DNA of 64,000 nt, from NCBI GenBank assembly GCA_026120035.1, contig JALRME010000028.1, positions 191,255 through 255,254 on the forward strand, in the 5' to 3' direction. The DNA is from Coleophoma eucalyptorum. Its lineage: Eukaryota; Ascomycota; Leotiomycetes; Helotiales; Dermateaceae. Positions 34,221 through 45,130 of this stretch are shown in pieces; position 1 is the first letter of the stretch, and each line of letters opens with the position of its first letter. The position numbers and the translations under genes were made by a program. Under the pieces are notes generated by a model. The model worked only from the letters and a program-made list of their open reading frames with translations. It did not search any database and was not told the origin of the DNA.

Positions 34221-36645
34221 TCACGCTGGATTGCCCTTCTGCCTCTTGCCACCGATTCGAGGACTAGGCTTGACACCTGGCTTCGCGTTAACTCCATTTG
34301 CCATTCCCTCCTCCTCCTTGACAGTGCTGGGTCTTCTGCGTTTATTGCTTTGATTTGGACTAGTGTTTGCGCTTGGTCCTGAAGAAACAGTTCCCTGCTG
34401 ACTCGGGTTTAGTTGCATATTTGCGCCTTGGGCTGGGGATCCCATATGTGGAGAACCATCAGGAAGTGTGAGATGTTGGGTAGCGGGCGAGGCACCCATA
34501 GAGAAGTTTGCTGGAGTTCGAGGTCCGTTCTGGTTGCCTAGACTGGCCGTTGCACCGTTGACCGCAATGGTTGCAACATACTGTTCGAGGGCTGCGTTTG
34601 GACCGAGATTTGGATGAAGATGAGAGAATTCGAAAAGAGGGTTCATTTGGCCGAGGACTTCAGCGAGCTATGACGTTGTTAGATCATAGGTGCTAAGAAA
34701 TCCGGGTAGTGCTCACCTCAAGAAAGCGAAATACGGAGGGCGTGATTCCTATGCTTGATTTGACCTTTGACGCAGGCAAGTCAATCTCAGGTGGTGGTTG
34801 CGCGGGTGACTTCATTGGCCTCGGCTTTCCCTTCTTGCTCATTTCTGGCGATGATTTGCCGTCCGGAGACGCATTGGCTTTGTGCCATTCCTTCTGCCAT
34901 TCATGGAGTGGTCGTGCTGCGTTGATGATTTTGGCCCTTGGAAGATATTCCTCATGATTGTTTGTGACAAACTCCAACAGCTCCAACTTTTGATCGGCAT
35001 CGAAATGAGCCCTGAGGGCGCCATTTGCAACAAGCTAAATGGTATCAGTATAAATGGTAGCTGAGAAAAAAGAAATCTCTTACCTGTGAGCCATTGTCGA
35101 ACCAATAGATGAAGCTAGATTTTTGGCTCTCGATAAAATGGGTATTGTTCGGCAATTCCTTCTCAGTTCCCCTCTCAACAATCATTTGCATGTTCTTAAC
35201 ACCACTTTCGAAATGTGTATGGAAATATCTTGCAATTGCCGGGAACGTGATCTCATATTGCTTATTGCTTGAATCGGCTTCCATCCAAATTGAGTGTCGG
35301 TAGACTCCTTTTGGAGAGAAGAACCTGTTGACAAAGTTAACCCAGTAGGAAAGATCGTCCTTTTGTTTTGCTCCCTATAAGCAATATTAGTAAATAACCA
35401 ATCCATCTAAAGAATTGAAACGCACTGAAAAAATGCTCAAATGATCCGCGAACTGCATCAATCTCATCAAACACTGTCCTTTGAATTTCTCGCCTTGTCG
35501 TTGTTGCAGCATAGCAGCTGCCTGTTGTGCGGCTTGTTGCTGTTGCAGACCAGCCTGTTGCTGCTGTTGTTGCTGTTGCTGCTGCTGTTGCTGTTGCTGC
35601 TGCTGTTGTTGTTGCTGCTGTTGTTGCTGTTGCTGCTGCTGTTGCTGTTGCTGCTGCTGCTGCTGAGGTTGAGGTGCTTGAGGTTGCTGAGGAGTTTGAG
35701 CTGGAGTAGTCTGTTGCGGTGGTTGAGGCTGTGCTTGAGGTTGGGTTTGGGGTTGGCTTTGTTGTGCTGCTGCTTGTGCCTGGGCTGCCTGTTGTTGCTG
35801 GTGCTGTTGCGCGGCAGCAATCTGAGCGTGTTGCATGTTTTGTAATTGTTGTCGGTTCATCTGTCCCTGCCCTGGATTATTTCCTCCTTGCTGAGAATTT
35901 TGTTGCTGTTGCTGTTGCATAGCCATCTGCTGTGCCATGAGCTGTTGCTGGTGGGTCGATCAGTACTAGCTCCCCACGATTATACAAAAACCTACTTGAT
36001 GGTGAGCCTGCTGCTGAGCCTGCTGCTGTTCTAGGCTATGCTGAGCTTGCTGTTGAGCTTGCTGCAGATGCTGTGGGAGGTTGACAGGTCTAGCCATTGG
36101 CCCTGCACGCATTGCTGCGAACTGAGCAGCATTCATTGGCATGCCATTGGGCATAACTTGCATTTGACCACTATATTGTTGGGCCATAAGCGCTTGACGA
36201 GCTGCTGCTTGTTGTCTTTGTTGCTGAATCATGTGTTGTTGTTGCATCTGCTGTGCTAATTGTGGATTATTCGCGACTTAGAGACAAATTCGGTCAGCAA
36301 GTGTCAGCTATCAGAAACACGCGACAAAGGAGTATACTTACACGCCATCGCTTGCTGCTGCTGGTATAATTGCGCTTGTTGTGCTTGACCTGGATTAAGA
36401 TGCTGCAAGGCATGAGCACTAGGTCCACCAGCTCCTGGAGGCATGCCTCCCATCAAAGCTCCGGGTTGACTGACTTGAGGTCCTCCTGGTCCTGATACAC
36501 CCATATGCATTCCCTGAGGCATTACTGGACCAGGTTGTCCAGGATTGTGCTGTACTCCAGCCATTGGATGACCCTGCGGGACACCTGGATGCTGTTGTAT
36601 ACCTCCCGGATGTGGTGAGTATGCTTGTGCCAGATTTTGCATCAT
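34221..36645 (-). CDS. ptaB: LIM-domain-binding transcriptional regulator, PtaB-like
   Basis: Six minus-strand exons, 36645-36342, 36276-35996, 35947-35426, 35374-35084, 35034-34717 and 34667-34221, close in phase to 720 residues. The N-terminal half is Gln/Pro/Met/Ala-rich with a 37-residue pure Gln run. The conserved LIM-binding (LDB1/SEUSS) region starts near residue 345 (GQCLMRLMQFADHLSIF) and continues through DLSYWVNFVNRFFSPKGVYRHSI, YEITFPAIARYFHTHFESGV and LRAHFDADQKLELLEFVTN to LAEVLGQMNPLFEFSHLH. The C-terminus is Ser/Pro/Asn-rich with KRRRPSTVKEEEG. Homologs (PtaB in Aspergillus, Mfg1 in yeast) work in the nucleus with Flo8/SomA-type factors to control adhesion, filamentation and conidiation. 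A 2.2-kb non-coding region upstream fits a heavily regulated morphogenesis gene. Confidence 0.88.
35555..35665 (-). repeat. Polyglutamine (CAG/CAA) tract in ptaB
   Basis: 111 bp read on the minus strand as 37 consecutive Gln codons, with CAG and CAA mixed irregularly. The mix limits slippage compared with a pure CAG run. Further Gln-rich blocks flank it. The plus-strand ORFs here (poly-Leu, poly-Cys, poly-Ala/Val) are artefacts of the repeat. Confidence 0.95.
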
Positions 36646-38875
36646 GGTTAAGGCAAACTACACTAGATTTGTGAATATGGCGTGGCGACCAATCTGCTAC
36701 CGTTCTCTTGAAAGCTCAGTGACCACCTCCGCCTTCTGATTGATCGTGTGATTCGAGGCGTAGGGAAAACGTCGCGCGGAATGGTACGCAGTTGGCGCGC
36801 TTTGGAGGACTGGAGATCGGACCTTTGAAGTTACCACGACCAAATCAGCCTAAATCGACAAACTTTGGAACTTCTGTCACGCCTGTAACAAGATCTCAAG
36901 AACCTGATAAGGAATTAGATTATTGTCGATCTTTGAAGACGTTGAAAGGTTGCGATGCAAGGACCGGGCAGGTACACGGACACTTGCGACAATGAGGTTG
37001 GTATGGTAAATCGCGCAAGGCTGGAAGACACGAGAATCGCGACCCGAAACCTACAATATTCGCGATCAAGCCCTACAGAAGCAAACAGGACAAGTCCACA
37101 AATGTTTCGAACAGTTACGCGCAATGGGGTGAGGTGTCCAGCTGGTGGTCGCGATGTTATCCTCCTATCGGGGAAAATGGTCCCGTTCGAAAGTCGGGCG
37201 TCGAGAAAGCCTCGTCCGTCCGGTCAGGCAATTGTGGTCGCTGCGCACTCTGGCATGGGCGAAACAAAGCGATGAGCAGAGGTGAGACTGCTGCAAAGCA
37301 ATGGTTGAGGTGGAATTGGAACTTAGCGATGTATACGGGTTGCCGGAGAGTAAAGTCGTGGTAGGTAAGGTCCGATATGTTGCGCGATGCAGTGCGGTGC
37401 GGTATTGCTTTCGTCGTCGATCAATCCCGGCAACAGGTCAACTTTTGGGCTGGGAGATGGCTGCCGCTCTTTCATGGGAGTCTGAGACCCAAGAAGAAGA
37501 GAAGGAGCGAGCAATTGTGGGCTCAGTAGCGTGTGGACACGTGTGCGCCTGAATTGTAAGGCTACAGTTTCACGGGAAGATAACGTGACGGAGACACCAG
37601 GCCAGGACCGGACCGATCTTTGCACCGTTTTTTATAATTGTATTACATAATAAGCGCCGCGTCTTTTCGCTTAAAAACTGCTTCAAGTCTTCAAGAATCT
37701 TTTTCTTGCAAGCTCTTTTCTTTCCTCCTTCACATCATTCCTCATCCTCACCAACACGGAACACAGCTGCAGATACGCTTCCTGCTTCGAGTGCAGCAGC
37801 AGCATGTCTTTGTCTGTCATGGACTCAGGAATCCTATAGCGATACTGCTCGTGGCACGCAGAGAGTGCCACAGCAAGGTCTCATGGTACGTTAGGCGCGC
37901 ATTTCTTTTCTTTCTGATGATGACAATTTTTAAAATACTTCTTTTCCCAACTGCAATCGACCATGCAGAAAGAGATTCATAATTCCGGGGCATTCATACG
38001 TGGATGTCTTGTTACTTGCCAGTACTTTTGTCTGAAGAACATCCTTTGCACTCATGTTTTTGTCGCATCCCTCAGAAGCACAATGCTGACCCCGCAAAGA
38101 TTTCGCAGATTCTATTTTCAAGACTCGATTCATATTCCTGATGATGCATGAGAACACCGACGCCTAATATTGGCCTGCTCACTGCTACAACCCATGCTAT
38201 ACTACAGCTCAGTCACTAACCTAGGGAATTTACTGGCAATTAAAATTCTTCAAAGGTCAGCGATTTTTTTTTCTGTCACACAACCATGAACAGCTTTCAT
38301 ATGATGAAACACTTCCACATTCGCAGTTTTCACTCGAGTCCCGCTTAGAACCTAAACAGGGACAGATGAGGGTAGCGTCCTTCCTTGGATGTCTGATTAA
38401 AGCTTCTGTTCATTTTGTTGTGTGCTTACACTTTCGAAGAATTTTATGCTAACTATCAAATGAAGACAGGAAAGGTTCACGCGATTATCTCCATAGTCGT
38501 TTTTAGAAGAGGTGACCCAGGAGGATGGTGTATGGTACATATCAAGCATATAGTCACAATGCACAAGTAATTGCAAAATTTTCACTATTTTCCCAATCAC
38601 ATTGCGTGTTGAACGAAGTTGTGCCGCTGCTCGTATGCTCTGAAATTGGTGAAAGCTCTTCGTGCACAATTTGACTTTCAAACGGTCCTCATACAGTCTT
38701 TATGGTTATGCCAGTCAACCAGGGGGGTTAGTGGGCATCATAAAGGCACATAATCACATGTAGTCTAAGCAGAACAAAAATCATTAATCAATATCTTCAT
38801 TAAACTCTCAAACATGATCAAGGAGGTCGCAAAGACAATCTATATGCACTAACTAGAGATAAAAGTTGGACCGCT
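36646..38875. promoter_or_regulatory. Long non-coding region upstream of ptaB
   Basis: 2.2 kb without a convincing gene. The part next to 36645 must hold the ptaB promoter and probably a long leader; the part near 38876 is the 3' flank of the next minus gene. Short ORFs (36955-37275, 37638-37982, 38397-38681) have no motif. The transition at about 37600-37700 from mixed to AT-rich sequence is the only visible change. Confidence 0.45.
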
Positions 38876-40096
38876 TTACATGGTCGTTTCCTGACTAGCA
38901 ACTTGTACAAGGTCATCTCCAGAACTGCCATCCTCCTTGGTAATTACAATCCACAAGATGCGGTTGGCAACCTTCTCCTCTTTCTTATAAAGCTTGATCA
39001 GTTTCTTGTCTCCCTTGGCATAGATATCCTCTACAGCTCTCTGCCTTTCTTCCAGCAGCGTTGCTTGCTGACTTTCCAACATATCCAATTCGTTCTCGTT
39101 CTCAATGGTTGGATTCCTTTGCATCTCCATTCGGAGTGAGTCAATCCTCTGCTGCAGCTCAACCAGCTCGTATTGGGTCTTTTCCGTCTCAGCTTGTGCT
39201 TCTCCTGCTCTCTCCTCGCGCTTCTTGAGACTCTTCTCTCGCTCTTTCTCGACTTTCTTCGCTTGCCTGTTATTGACCCATCGCAGAGGTGCTGTGGTCC
39301 ATCTCTTGACTACGCCAACCTTTCGAGTATCTTCAGGAACGTCAAAGCTAAGTGGCGAGACAAAGGCTTCCAACGCTCGGAGTCTCCTCATTCGTGGATC
39401 TTCTGGGCCGAACTGTATTTGACCATCTTCCTGCTCCTTGGCCACATCTCCGAAAGCTCCCATATCAACGACATTATTCAACGGTGGCAGGCTCAGTTTA
39501 CCCTTTCCGTCTGCATCCTTATATCCAATTGTCGCCATCATCTTCTTGGTCGTCATAATCTTGACAACCAATCCACGTGGCGCAAACAAAGATGCATGCA
39601 TCTTCTTCATATAACTTCGTACACGAATTATTGAAACGCCAGCTGATCCTGCCACTGAGACGACTTGAAATACCCCACCAACCGCTTGTGCTGGAAGGAT
39701 TTGAGTACCTAGGAGAGTGCCGCCTGCAACATGCATCGCTTGGAAGATTGGTGCAGATAGAAATGCTTCGTTCAACCCATCGATGAAGGCGACGAATTCT
39801 TCTTGCGAGATTGGCTGGGGGAGTTGCGCCAGTACTGGGGAGTATGAGCGTGCGAAGGGCGAGAAGGTCTTGATCATGAAGATATTTGTCGTCTCTGCTG
39901 AATTGTCAGATGTTTGGTTTTGCAGGCAGTTAAAACAATAGGGCTTACGGGGTACGACAATTGGCTTTTGCAAACCAGTAGAGGATGAGGAGCTTGAAAT
40001 TCGTGCTACTTGCGAATATCGTGGGACTTGTTCCCCCTCTACTTCCACGGAATATGGGATGGATTTCTCCGACGGGTATGCTTCTTGAGTGGCCAT
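38876..40096 (-). CDS. Conserved fungal coiled-coil protein of unknown function
   Basis: ATG 40096. Two exons, 40096-39949 and 39894-38876, around a 54-nt intron (GTAAGCC...ATTCAGCAG) whose length is a multiple of three, so an unspliced ORF also reads through. Spliced length is 388 residues. The N-terminus is polar (a Ser run); a conserved block follows, NIFMIKTFSPFARSYSPVL, then a Gly/Ala/Val-rich hydrophobic stretch (IFQAMHVAGGTLLGTQIL, VGGVFQVVSVAGSAG) that may insert in or lie on a membrane. The C-terminal third is a charged coiled coil (about 270-375: KKVEKEREKSLKKREERAG onward), then IANRILWIVI-like residues near the end. I know no function. TATATATG-type sequence at 40231-40240 may be its TATA element. 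Confidence 0.75.
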   Translation of the reverse strand: MATQEAYPSEKSIPYSVEVEGEQVPRYSQVARISSSSSSTGLQKPIVVPRKPYCFNCLQNQTSDNSAETTNIFMIKTFSPFARSYSPVLAQLPQPISQEEFVAFIDGLNEAFLSAPIFQAMHVAGGTLLGTQILPAQAVGGVFQVVSVAGSAGVSIIRVRSYMKKMHASLFAPRGLVVKIMTTKKMMATIGYKDADGKGKLSLPPLNNVVDMGAFGDVAKEQEDGQIQFGPEDPRMRRLRALEAFVSPLSFDVPEDTRKVGVVKRWTTAPLRWVNNRQAKKVEKEREKSLKKREERAGEAQAETEKTQYELVELQQRIDSLRMEMQRNPTIENENELDMLESQQATLLEERQRAVEDIYAKGDKKLIKLYKKEEKVANRILWIVITKEDGSSGDDLVQVASQETTM

Positions 40097-40230
40097 TATG
40101 TGAATAGAATTATAAAGGAGCTTTCAAGCCGAGGAAAACAGAAACTGAATAATACAGGAGTTTAGTAGTGGTGGGATATTTCGATGATTCGAAGCTTGAT
40201 AAAACGTCGAGCATCCGGCTCTCACGTCCT

Positions 40231-40240
40231 ACATATATAT
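40231..40240 (-). promoter_or_regulatory. TATA-like element of the coiled-coil protein gene
   Basis: ATATATATGT on the minus strand, about 135-145 nt upstream of ATG 40096. Confidence 0.35.
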
Positions 40241-40459
40241 CACAACACCATAAGCTTTCCCACGGACCATGCTACAAACAATTCGTCATCCAAATTAACC
40301 ATGTGTTTCGATCCTACCGCACTGCTTGGATCTACATGCAATACTACTAACTCTGTATAGCGATTCCCATGCTAAACACTGGCTTAGAGTATAGACAACG
40401 TCGCTATGCGAGGGAAATACGAGCAAGCGAGCCGTCTAGTATCCAGGGCTGAGCTTGAA

Positions 40460-41047
40460 CTACATGTTTGATGGACTTGATTGATAGTCAGGATCATCTG
40501 CATCCAGGGAAGTTGCGTCCCAAGGCTGGCACGAGACTGCGAAGATCACCCCATCTAGCCTTCTTACAATTGTGCTGGAGCTCCATCCAAGCTTCACAGC
40601 CCTGGTCTGAGGTGCAAAGGTGAAGATGTGAGGTAGGGATGGTGCAGCGAACCGGACCTCCAATCTCAAAGGATTGGGATTCGCAGTTTCGATAGACAGC
40701 GCCGATGTAGTTTTTAGCTCAAATATTTCTTTAATTAGATCCTTCAAGGTAGCGATGAGTACGGTAAACGGTAGGGCTGGGGAATATCCATGTGAAAGAT
40801 ATACTTTATTTTGATGTCGCACTCGCTCGCGAATACGAGTTACGATTTCCGGAGTGCGCGGATACGAATTCGAATTCCGGGTCCCGGCCATCATGTCTAG
40901 ATAAGATGCTTGTTTTTGGATAACATCTTCGTAACTAAGTTCTTCTGAGGAAAAGCGGGGGAGTGCTGAGATCAAAAAACTGCAAGATGGATGCTTCAAA
41001 CAAGCATAATCTCGAAGGGAAACAAGAAGCCAAGGGGCTGAGGCCAT
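40460..41047 (-). CDS. Hypothetical protein, orphan-like
   Basis: Uninterrupted ORF of 195 residues from a true ATG (41047). There is no recognised domain. Visible features are SYEDVIQKQASYLDMMAGT and RIRERVRHQNKVYLSHGY (helical, basic), a middle helix (TVLIATLKDLIKEIFELKT) and a C-terminal part with several Trp, Phe and Val that could be a small beta domain. It could be a lineage-specific gene, a terminal exon of a larger gene whose upstream exons I cannot place, or a relic. Upstream (41048-42030) shows no partner exon. Confidence 0.4.
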   Translation of the reverse strand: MASAPWLLVSLRDYACLKHPSCSFLISALPRFSSEELSYEDVIQKQASYLDMMAGTRNSNSYPRTPEIVTRIRERVRHQNKVYLSHGYSPALPFTVLIATLKDLIKEIFELKTTSALSIETANPNPLRLEVRFAAPSLPHIFTFAPQTRAVKLGWSSSTIVRRLDGVIFAVSCQPWDATSLDADDPDYQSSPSNM

Positions 41048-42030
41048 GTGTAGAGAAAGTCATTTGTAGATTAAGTACTCTCCCTTCACCATACAATAGC
41101 AAACCGTCAAAACCTTCGACTGGCTTAAGAAGTCTGCAAAGTCCCGAAACCTTTGATATGATTATAAATCTCTTTCATCGTCATAGCCATCCTTATCTCC
41201 TTCCTACAAGAGCATGCCAATCACTGGCCAAAGTTTAATTTCAACAGTTGCAAAGTAAAAAATATTGAGTTTCTCTTAACAACTTAATCGTTGAACTTCA
41301 ATTTTATCTGGAAAAAGAAAACAAGAAAAAAATACCCGCTCCAAAATCCTGGGGTTTTTCTTCTGTTGGCAATTATCCTTTTCATGACAACCAGGAAACC
41401 ATACCTTTCTTAGCTGTCACTCCATCCAAGAACTCTTTCAAGAAGACAGCAATGCGGTTTCACGGAATTGTAGTTTGCATTGAAGGAGCTCTGGCCTCAT
41501 TATATCGAGGTCTTGTTGTATCGATAAGCTCGATGGTCAGGCGAAAATTTCATAGGCCGATTTCCTAGATTGGACATTGTTAGTAGTAATTTCACTTTGT
41601 TCGTTGAGTTTTTTACTTTTTGGAGTTTGTCTTCAATGACTTTAGTTCATCTTAGCAATTAGTCCCGACAAGGACCAGCGATCTAGCTGGCAAGTACCGC
41701 CTTCTCCCAAGATTTAATTCTAGGCAACCTTCCGCTACTCACCTTCGTTAAACACGGCGTCTTCTTGTCAAGTTTTCCCAGCACCGATACTTTCCCAAAA
41801 GCTGCTTATAGAAACACCTTCCACCATCGTCGCGTTTTCATTCATGACGTAGTCAACTCAGTCGTTCCTGATAGCCATATAATGTACTTTCCAACATGCA
41901 AAGAACCCCAGATTCAATGATCAAAATCCTTCAGAACAACAATACTTAAGAGCCCATTCCCGCAATATAACTCTTATTTTCTCTCCAAAGTTCTTTTTAT
42001 TGTCGAGCAAGGATTATTCCAGCAGCCAGA
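41048..42030. other. Intergenic, no supported gene
   Basis: AT-rich in the left half (A runs at 41315-41335). It holds the promoter of the small secreted protein gene at its right end. No conserved ORF. Confidence 0.55.
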
Positions 42031-42383
42031 ATGCGCACCGCCTATATCCTCGTTGTGCTGGTCAGCATTATGAAAACCCTCGTCATGGCAAACCCAGCTC
42101 CTCTGATTCCCCACGTATTTCACAGCGGAGATTTCCAGTGCCCCAAGGGCATGGATGGTTACTGTTGCAATGCGACCGACTCAAACAAGGCCTCTCCTGG
42201 TACATGTGAGTGTGCTGCGCTCCATTTGCTTTTTTATTTCTTCCGGATTGTAAGACCGATAGTTGATATTTTCAAGGTAAGAGGAGCGAGAAAATTCATC
42301 ACAAGAACCTCATCTTCGCCAACGGAAAGAAGACTTGGAAGGGATGCATGAAGTTCGGAAAATACACTTATCCCACTTGTTAG
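42031..42383 (+). CDS. Small secreted cysteine-rich protein, effector-like
   Basis: Two exons, 42031-42205 and 42277-42383, give 93 residues. A signal peptide covers about residues 1-20 (MRTAYILVVLVSIMKTLVMA). The mature protein has six cysteines (FQC, GYCC, GTC, KGC, PTC), basic residues and a Cys as the last residue, a form usual for fungal secreted effectors or antimicrobial-like proteins. The intron ends TTTTCAAG and exon 2 itself begins GTAAGAG, so a donor-like sequence sits exactly at the acceptor; phase and the restored Cys codon (T/GT) support this join. No family name is claimed. It stands alone, with 1 kb of non-coding DNA on both sides. Confidence 0.7.
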
Positions 42384-43351
42384 GCGTCTAAAAGCTTGAG
42401 AGAGGGCCCATTGCAGAAGACAAATAGAGAAGTGGAATGATAGTGTTTGGTGGGAAATACGAGGCTGAAAACAGGGGCACGGTATAAGGTTTTCGAAGGT
42501 AGATGACCTATTGCTTAGTATTCAGCTATACAGTAGATCACGTTGAAAAGACAGAGCTCTTTTCCGTGTTGACCAAATGAATAAGTCCATTTAGTTGCAA
42601 TATATCTCTGCGGCGTGCTCAATCTCGTAGAGTATCTTAAACAAGACGGTACATACTGTTTAATGCCGCCACAACGATTTGTATCTGGTTCCGGTTGGAG
42701 GGGGGGGGGGGAGGAGGTAGTGTTTTTCGAATCGAAGAAGGGCCAGGTGACCGATGTGAATACAAAGTGCGGAGATATAGTATTATCAATCCACCAACCA
42801 GTCTTGACGGGTTACCCAATCCGAGGACTGTGCCTCAGGTTATCGTCCTTCTTTTTTCTAAAGTGGGAGAGGTTGACGAGATCATCGGCTCTTAGACGTG
42901 CTCGCTTGCGACAGAAGGCGGGGATACAAACTCATCGCTTTATGATTAGATATAAAAACCATATCAAGATGGGGAAATGGATCGATTTAGAGGCGCAAAT
43001 ATCAAGTCTGTTTGGCTACAGAAGCATTTCAGTCCAAATTATTTACTGAACTTGTATCAGAGGTCAAAGTTGGCTTCGGCGGATCAGAGCGAGATGTACC
43101 TACTGAAAGACACTGACTCTTTATCGTCTTTCTAGACCAGTCTTCTAGATCTACCAGGATCGGGCAATGCTTTCCGCTCAATTAGCCAGAGAATTCAGAT
43201 CAAGCCTATCATGATCCTGGGTATCTGTGGCGTGATTATACATCCCACTTCCATGTACTTTGTTTAATGCTTATATTCCTCGTCGGCAGTCCCAAACTTT
43301 AATAATGGTCGCAGTCTCGATCTTTTGCGTTCTACGAGTCCATACACCATC
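42384..43351. other. Intergenic, no supported gene
   Basis: Contains a 12-G run at 42700-42711. The plus ORF 42615-43049 lacks an ATG-based, conserved reading. Its right end is the promoter of the permease gene. Confidence 0.5.
42700..42711 (+). repeat. Mononucleotide G run
   Basis: Twelve consecutive G in non-coding DNA; a likely length-variable site and a sequencing hazard. Confidence 0.9.
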
Positions 43352-45130
43352 ATGGACCCCGCAGCCGGAAAGGAGGACGTCAGTGCCGTCCCCCCAAAAA
43401 TCATCGACTCCGTTGCTACAGCAGAAAAGGGCGAAGAAGTCTCTATAACGGGTGCTGATGCAGCTTTGAAGTATGCTGCAAATGAAACAGTCCTCATAGA
43501 TGCGGCAACAAATACTCGGATCTTGCGTGCGACAGATCGCCATATTCTTCCATGGCTTTGTGCCCTTTATTTCTTCCAGTCAATCGACAAGGGGGTGTAA
43601 GTTTCTTTTCTGCAAAAATGATCCAGTGGATAGAGTCATGAATAGACCAGAACTGACAGATCATCGGCAGTATTTCTTACGCATCAGTCATGGGCCTTTT
43701 AAAGGACACGAATATGAGCACTAAGCAATTCAGCTGGATGGGCACAATCTATTACATTGGCTATCTTCTCGCAGCGTATCCGCACAACCGCCTTTTACAG
43801 AAGTTTCCTCAAGCTAAGTATATTGCGGTTTGTGCTTTTCTATGGGGTACTGTACTATGTACTACTGCTGCAGCACATAATTTTGCTGGGTTGATGTGTG
43901 TAAGATGTATGCCATACTTAACTCCCTAGAGAGTTTATTGATCGCTCACTGATTGAATAGTCTTCATGGGAGTTCTTGAGGCGACTGTCAATTGTGGATT
44001 CGTTCTTGTGACGGCAAAATGGTACAAGAAGTACGAACACAGTTCACGTGTCGGCATCTGGGCAGCATGTGCAGGGGGTGCAACTATGATTGGGGGCGTG
44101 GTCGCTTATGGCTGCTCAAGGGGTTCGGCTGAAGCTCACTTGACTTTCCATGGGTGGAAGATCTTATCTCTTGTTACTGGAAGCATCACTGTTGTGTTTG
44201 CCGTGCTCATGTATTTCTTCATGGCACAGAGTCCTATTGATGCCTCCTTCTTTTCCGAGAACGATAAAACGTTAGCAGTGGAGAGATTGAGAGACAACCA
44301 TCAGGGAGTTGGATCTAAAGAGTTTAAGTGGTATCAGTTTAAAGAAGCATTTACTGACATCAGGGCAAGTATTCTTGAACATTTCACCTTCATTACTAAC
44401 CACTGGACTAGACCTGGATATACATAATCTTCATCCTTGCCGCTCAGATACCAAATGCTGGTGTCTCGCTTTTCACATCGATCTTGATCAAGTCGCTTGG
44501 CTTCAGCTCAAATACAACCTTGCTACTTGGCATGCCAACCGGCTTTGTCCAGATCTGTTGCAATTTAGGCTTTGGATATCTAGCCGACCGAACCAAGCAA
44601 AGAAGCTTAGTTGCGGCAGGCTGTCACCTGATAAACATATTTTTCGTTTCCTTGCTTGTAGGATTATCTAAGGTGTCAACGTTACACGGCAGATATGGTC
44701 AACTGATCGCCTACTTTGTCATGGTGGGGAATGGCAGTACTCCATATTTCATTATGATTTCAATGATATCCAGGTCAGTCTTCATAATCCCCTAGCATAC
44801 GACAGGGTTCTGATATTTAAAAACAGTAATACTTTGGGTTACACCAAGAAAACAACGGTGAATGGGATCGTATTCACTACCCTAGGATTAGCATACTTAA
44901 TCGGCCCTCAAATTTTCAAGGATGCACCGTACTATACAAATGCTAAGGCTGCATCAATTGGGCTCTGGATCCTGTCTTTCTTCTTACTGATGGGATTATA
45001 CGCGCTGAATACACGGGAAAACAAGAAGAGGGATCAAGACGATGTTTCCAATTCTGCAATAAATTCAAAGGGTCAAGCTTTCTTGGATCTCACAGACAAG
45101 GAGAACCGACAGTTCCGATATGTGGTCTAG
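43352..45130 (+). CDS. Dal5-type (allantoate permease family) major facilitator transporter
   Basis: Five exons, 43352-43596, 43671-43906, 43961-44364, 44412-44773 and 44827-45130, give 516 residues with phases closed. Intron 3 (44365-44411) is GC-AG: AGG/GCAAGT...CTAACCACTGGACTAG; no GT donor gives the right phase. About 12 membrane segments are visible. Family motifs: RATDRHILPWLCALYFFQSIDKG, ASVMGLLKDTNMSTKQFSW, FAGLMCVRFFMGVLEA (the R.F.LG..E signature), and YLADRTKQRS in the sixth-seventh loop. It belongs to the anion:cation symporter family, whose members import allantoate, ureidosuccinate, nicotinate and similar carboxylates. The substrate cannot be assigned from sequence. ATG 43352 was chosen; the codon at 43325 is TTG. 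Confidence 0.87.

Noticed and set aside
35555..35665. CRISPR-like or satellite array
   Set aside because: It is an in-frame glutamine-coding triplet run within ptaB.
35441..35845. Plus-strand ORFs coding long Leu, Cys or Ala/Val runs
   Set aside because: They are the complement of the CAG/CAA repeat of ptaB; no start context or domain.
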